Source: Ruminococcus sp. (GTDB taxonomy: Bacteria; Bacillota; Clostridia; Oscillospirales; Ruminococcaceae). From it: 64,000 nt of DNA. Location: positions 30,685 to 94,684 of the forward strand of contig NZ_JAEFAJ010000008.1 in assembly GCF_016287535.1 (NCBI RefSeq), given 5' to 3'. Below, piece by piece: positions 61,469 to 64,000 of the stretch. How positions within the stretch are numbered: the first letter of the stretch is position 1; the number at the start of each line of letters is the position of its first letter. Below the pieces are notes generated by a model. The model saw only the letters and a list, made by a program, of their open reading frames with translations, was not told the DNA's origin and searched no databases. The position numbers and the translations under genes are program-made.

Positions 61469-62070
61469 TGTATTCAAAATATGATGTTAGCACAACGGCG
61501 CAGTCGCTTTATTGCTATCACGAATCCGATGTGCTAATAAATAAGCTGAATATCAGAAACAGTGACGAGCTGAAACGTGCTGAAGAGGAGATAACTGCCC
61601 TGAAGCAGTACATGCTTATGGAATCACCAATCAAGGGAAGATTCACTAAGACACAGCTTATAAATATTCACCGTTTTCTGTTCGGGGATATCTACCCATT
61701 TGCGGGACATATCCGTCGTGAACAAATCAGCAAGGGTAACACTATGTTCTTTCCACCGCATTTGATTGGTCCGGAACTTGACAAGGTGTTTTCGAAACTT
61801 CATAATGATAATATGTTGCGTGAAACGGAAAGAAATAACCAGATCAAGCATTTATCCTATATAATGTCCGAACTGAATATTATTCATCCATTCCGTGAGG
61901 GCAATGGACGAAGCATTCGTGAGTTGATACGCTGTATGGCGCTACACTATGGATTTTCGCTGGATTGGAGTAATGTCGATCGTAATACTATGCTTAATGC
62001 GGCAGTTAGATCGGTGGTTGATAATATGGCGTTTATTGACATTATAACGAAATGTGTTGTTAAGTTATAA
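61468..62070 (+). CDS. Fic-domain AMP-transferase toxin
   Basis: 200 aa. Active site HPFREGNGRS (His140 to Arg148), the full HxFx[D/E]GNGRxxR motif, with an FFPPHLIG flap region at about 94-101 and FAGHIRREQISKG upstream. Such toxins attach AMP to targets such as DNA gyrase and topoisomerase IV in VbhT and FicT relatives. Without the upstream antitoxin Glu it should be active. Start GTG 61468. Its neighbourhood (IS remnants, peptides) is typical for plasmid- or element-borne toxin-antitoxin loci. Confidence 0.92.
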   Translation: MYSKYDVSTTAQSLYCYHESDVLINKLNIRNSDELKRAEEEITALKQYMLMESPIKGRFTKTQLINIHRFLFGDIYPFAGHIRREQISKGNTMFFPPHLIGPELDKVFSKLHNDNMLRETERNNQIKHLSYIMSELNIIHPFREGNGRSIRELIRCMALHYGFSLDWSNVDRNTMLNAAVRSVVDNMAFIDIITKCVVKL

Positions 62071-62243
62071 GGGATAGAGCTGATTGAAGGATTACGTTAC
62101 GTTTACAGTCCGTTTAAGAATAATAATCCTAATATGGGCAAAAAGAAGCACTACACTTATATAAGATAATCAAAGGATAAATACATTTAGTTATGACGCT
62201 AATAGATTAGTAAATCACGGAACACTTTACCGCTATAAGTAAT
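62071..62243 (+). other. spacer after fic with a coding remnant
   Basis: A frame without a start reads as IELIEGLRYVYSPFKNNNP and NMGKKKHYTYIR before a stop, probably a C-terminal fragment of a lost gene. Nothing else is seen. Confidence 0.3.
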
Positions 62244-62275
62244 AAAGCTGCCGACAACAGTCGACAGCTTTTAAT
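62244..62275. terminator. bidirectional terminator of the fic and small peptide genes
   Basis: AAAGCTG-C-CGAC (62244-62255) pairs with GTCG-A-CAGCTTT (62260-62271), one mismatch, then TTAATTTT. Confidence 0.7.
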
Positions 62276-62276
62276 T

Positions 62277-62372
62277 TTACTGCGGTTCAAGCTCAGGCTC
62301 ACTGGTTGAGATAACGTCCTCATTCTCAAAGGTAATGATGTCCATTTCCGGAGCAGTGTATTTATCCTTCAT
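62277..62372 (-). CDS. 31-aa small peptide gene
   Basis: ATG at 62372 on the minus strand has AGGAG 8 bases upstream and the frame closes at 62277, directly before a terminator. The peptide opens KDKYTAPEMDIITFENED and then VISTSEPELEPQ. The KYxxPxMxxIxFxxEDVI core is a pattern I have met at the start of many very short clostridial ORFs of unknown role, so conservation is expected. No signal peptide, acidic end. Upstream (62373-62580) is AT-rich with no other gene. Confidence 0.55.
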   Translation of the reverse strand: MKDKYTAPEMDIITFENEDVISTSEPELEPQ

Positions 62373-62589
62373 TTCCTTCTCTCCTCTCGTCTAATTTATT
62401 TGCCAATATAAGCTTCTGCTGTTTTAGCATAAACATATTTTGCCTTTACCATATCTATAAGCTTACACTTGCGTTTTCATTAGTATAAATCAAGTTGCTT
62501 TAAACAGATTGTATTCAATTAACAGATTTATTTTATCATATATTATATTTCAAGTCAAGACAATTATTGCTTTTGGCAAGATTTTATAA

Positions 62590-64000
62590 TAAGAAAGACG
62601 CTAGTCTTTCAGTCTGTCGAAAAAGTCCAGTGAAAAAGCTGGACTTTTTTTGATGAAATGTGGTAAAATAGGAGAGAAAGGAGCTGAGTGATAATGCTGA
62701 GAGAAAACAAGATAGAACGAGAACAAATGGAAATGGTGTGTATAGAGGAAATGGTGCCTAAGGATCATATTTTGAGGAAAATAGACTCGGCAATAGATTT
62801 TACACACATATACGATTTGGTAGAAGATATGTACTGTAAGAATAACGGAAGACCAAGCATAGATCCTGTAGTAATATTCAAAATGGTATTGATACAGCAT
62901 CTTTTCGGCATACCATCACTCAGAAAAACAGCAGAAGAAGTGCGTGCCAATATATATTATCGTTGGTTTTTAGGATATCTTCTGAACGAACCAACACCGC
63001 ATTTTTCAACGCTGAGCTACAATTTCACACATAGGTACACATCCGACGTAGTAGAACGCATATTTTACTGGATATTGAGTGAAATAGAGAGAGCAGGCTA
63101 TCTTACACCAGAGACAGTATTCGTAGACGGAACACATATCAAAGCGAATGCAAACATGAAAAAAGCAGTAAAGAAAGCTGTGCCCAAAGCAGCAAGAATC
63201 TATGAAGAACAGCTGATGAAGGAGATAAACGAAGACAGAGAAAAGAACGGAAAAAAGCCATTTGATGATAATGACAAGAATAACGGTTTAAAAGCCACAG
63301 AAGAAAAAACAGTGCTTGAATCAACAACAGATCAAGAATGCGGAGTTTTCCACAAAGGAGAACATAAAAAGTGTTTTGCATATGCGGCTCAAACAGCCTG
63401 TGACAAAAACGGATATGTAATGGATGTAACAGTAAATCCTGGAAATGTGCATGACAGCGTGGCTTTTGATGGATTGTACAAAAGGCTTATTGGCAAGCAT
63501 CCGGAGATAAAAAATGTAGTAATGGATGCGGGATATAAAGTACCATACATATGCAAAGAAGTATTAGATGATAAAAGAATCCCTGTTTTACCATACAAAA
63601 GGCCAATGGGAGGGAAAGACTTTTTCAGACCATCTGAGTATGTTTATGATGAATATTACAACTGTGTGATTTGCCCTGCAAATCAGATTTTAAACTATTC
63701 AACAACCAACAGAGAAGGATACCGAGAATTCAAAAGCTGTCCTCGGATATGCGAAAAATGCCCCAAAATAAAGAACTGTACGAACAGCAAAAATCACCAG
63801 AAAACTGTTACAAAGCATATCTGGAGCGAATATCTTGAAGTGGTTGAAGATATCCGTCATACACCAAAGTACTGTGAGATGTATGAGAAACGAAAAGAAA
63901 CAATAGAGCGTGTATTCGCAGATGCCAAAGAAAAGTATTCAATGCGTTACACAAATCATAGAGGCCTCTCCCGAGTAACTAATTGGGTTAGGCTTAAATT
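62590..64000 (+). mobile_element. IS1182-family insertion sequence, right part outside window
   Basis: The left end lies around 62590-62620. A strong hairpin AAAAAGTCCAG/CTGGACTTTTT (62620-62630, 62639-62649) with a T-run follows, a usual device to stop outside transcription from entering the transposase gene. The transposase frame then stays open to the window end. Confidence 0.75.
62694..64000 (+). CDS. IS1182-family transposase, C-terminus outside window
   Basis: 435 codons are open from ATG 62694 (GAAAGGAGC upstream) to base 64000. N-terminal DNA-binding part with GRPSIDPVVIFKMVLIQHLF and NIYYRWFLGY; the DDE-type catalytic core includes VFVDGTHIKANANMKK (first Asp) and VVMDAGYKVPYI (second Asp); near the window end KETIERVFADAKEKYSMRY carries the Glu. 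A Cys-rich insert CxxCPKIKNC lies between the latter two. No frame break, so the element is possibly active. Confidence 0.92.
   Translation, partial: MLRENKIEREQMEMVCIEEMVPKDHILRKIDSAIDFTHIYDLVEDMYCKNNGRPSIDPVVIFKMVLIQHLFGIPSLRKTAEEVRANIYYRWFLGYLLNEPTPHFSTLSYNFTHRYTSDVVERIFYWILSEIERAGYLTPETVFVDGTHIKANANMKKAVKKAVPKAARIYEEQLMKEINEDREKNGKKPFDDNDKNNGLKATEEKTVLESTTDQECGVFHKGEHKKCFAYAAQTACDKNGYVMDVTVNPGNVHDSVAFDGLYKRLIGKHPEIKNVVMDAGYKVPYICKEVLDDKRIPVLPYKRPMGGKDFFRPSEYVYDEYYNCVICPANQILNYSTTNREGYREFKSCPRICEKCPKIKNCTNSKNHQKTVTKHIWSEYLEVVEDIRHTPKYCEMYEKRKETIERVFADAKEKYSMRYTNHRGLSRVTNWVRLK

Overview
The window looks like a chromosome segment of a cellulosome-forming Ruminococcus of the R. albus / R. flavefaciens / R. 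champanellensis group. Three secreted proteins end in Ruminococcus-type dockerins behind threonine-rich linkers. The genes use clostridial Shine-Dalgarno sites and sigma-A promoters of the form TTGAAA/TTGACA-N17-TATAAT. The core genes have a mid GC content, while some accessory blocks are clearly AT-rich. No rRNA gene and no canonical tRNA gene is visible.

Layout. 1-8.2 kb: a YfhO-type membrane protein that runs off the left edge; a cysteine desulfurase with thiI (tRNA 4-thiouridine); then pncC, two class-B-like sortases and a SpoIID-type protein whose domain order is circularly permuted. 8.2-23 kb: the division and cell wall (dcw) cluster, mraZ-rsmH-ftsL-PBP-murE-mraY-ftsW-murG-(alpha/beta hydrolase)-murA-ftsQ-ftsZ. 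It is led by two arrays of GGTG boxes that fit MraZ operators; murC, murD, murF and ftsA are absent. 23-31.6 kb: a membrane XRE regulator, a DivIVA-like coiled-coil protein, a sigma factor, a tRNA-like element, a zinc-ribbon protein, a TrmK-Nif3 fusion, rlmA, and rqcH behind a structured leader, then an alkyladenine glycosylase. 31.6-40.3 kb: a VTC / DUF4956 / lipoprotein locus, a free-standing candidate small RNA, a ribbon-helix-helix regulator beside clpB, and HU next to a histone-H1-like KPAAKK protein. 40.3-55 kb: plant-wall degradation (Ig-like dockerin protein, PL1 pectate lyase, GH26 mannanase, GH16 and GH3 lipoproteins), mixed with a LacI-type sensor fused to GGDEF, a GNAT enzyme, cardiolipin synthase and a YbgC-type thioesterase. 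55-64 kb: AT-rich accessory DNA holding a decayed DUF6076 gene, a small secreted protein with a 12-bp repeat, a ProC-like enzyme, an IS256 remnant, a 30-residue peptide gene with its own terminator in front of an FtsX-type ABC transporter operon, a VbhA/Fic toxin-antitoxin pair, a second very small peptide gene, and an IS1182-family transposase running off the right edge.

The parts fit a gut or rumen fibre degrader. Sortases and dockerin enzymes serve surface-attached polysaccharide breakdown, and the dcw cluster supplies growth and division. The least explained items are RNA-level: the free-standing RNA at 35.2-35.46 kb, the rqcH leader at 29.14-29.32 kb and the tRNA-like element at 26.37-26.44 kb. 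The peptide-plus-ABC block at 57.9-61.1 kb is the best candidate for an undescribed protein-level system. All calls are from reading the sequence; no database search was possible.
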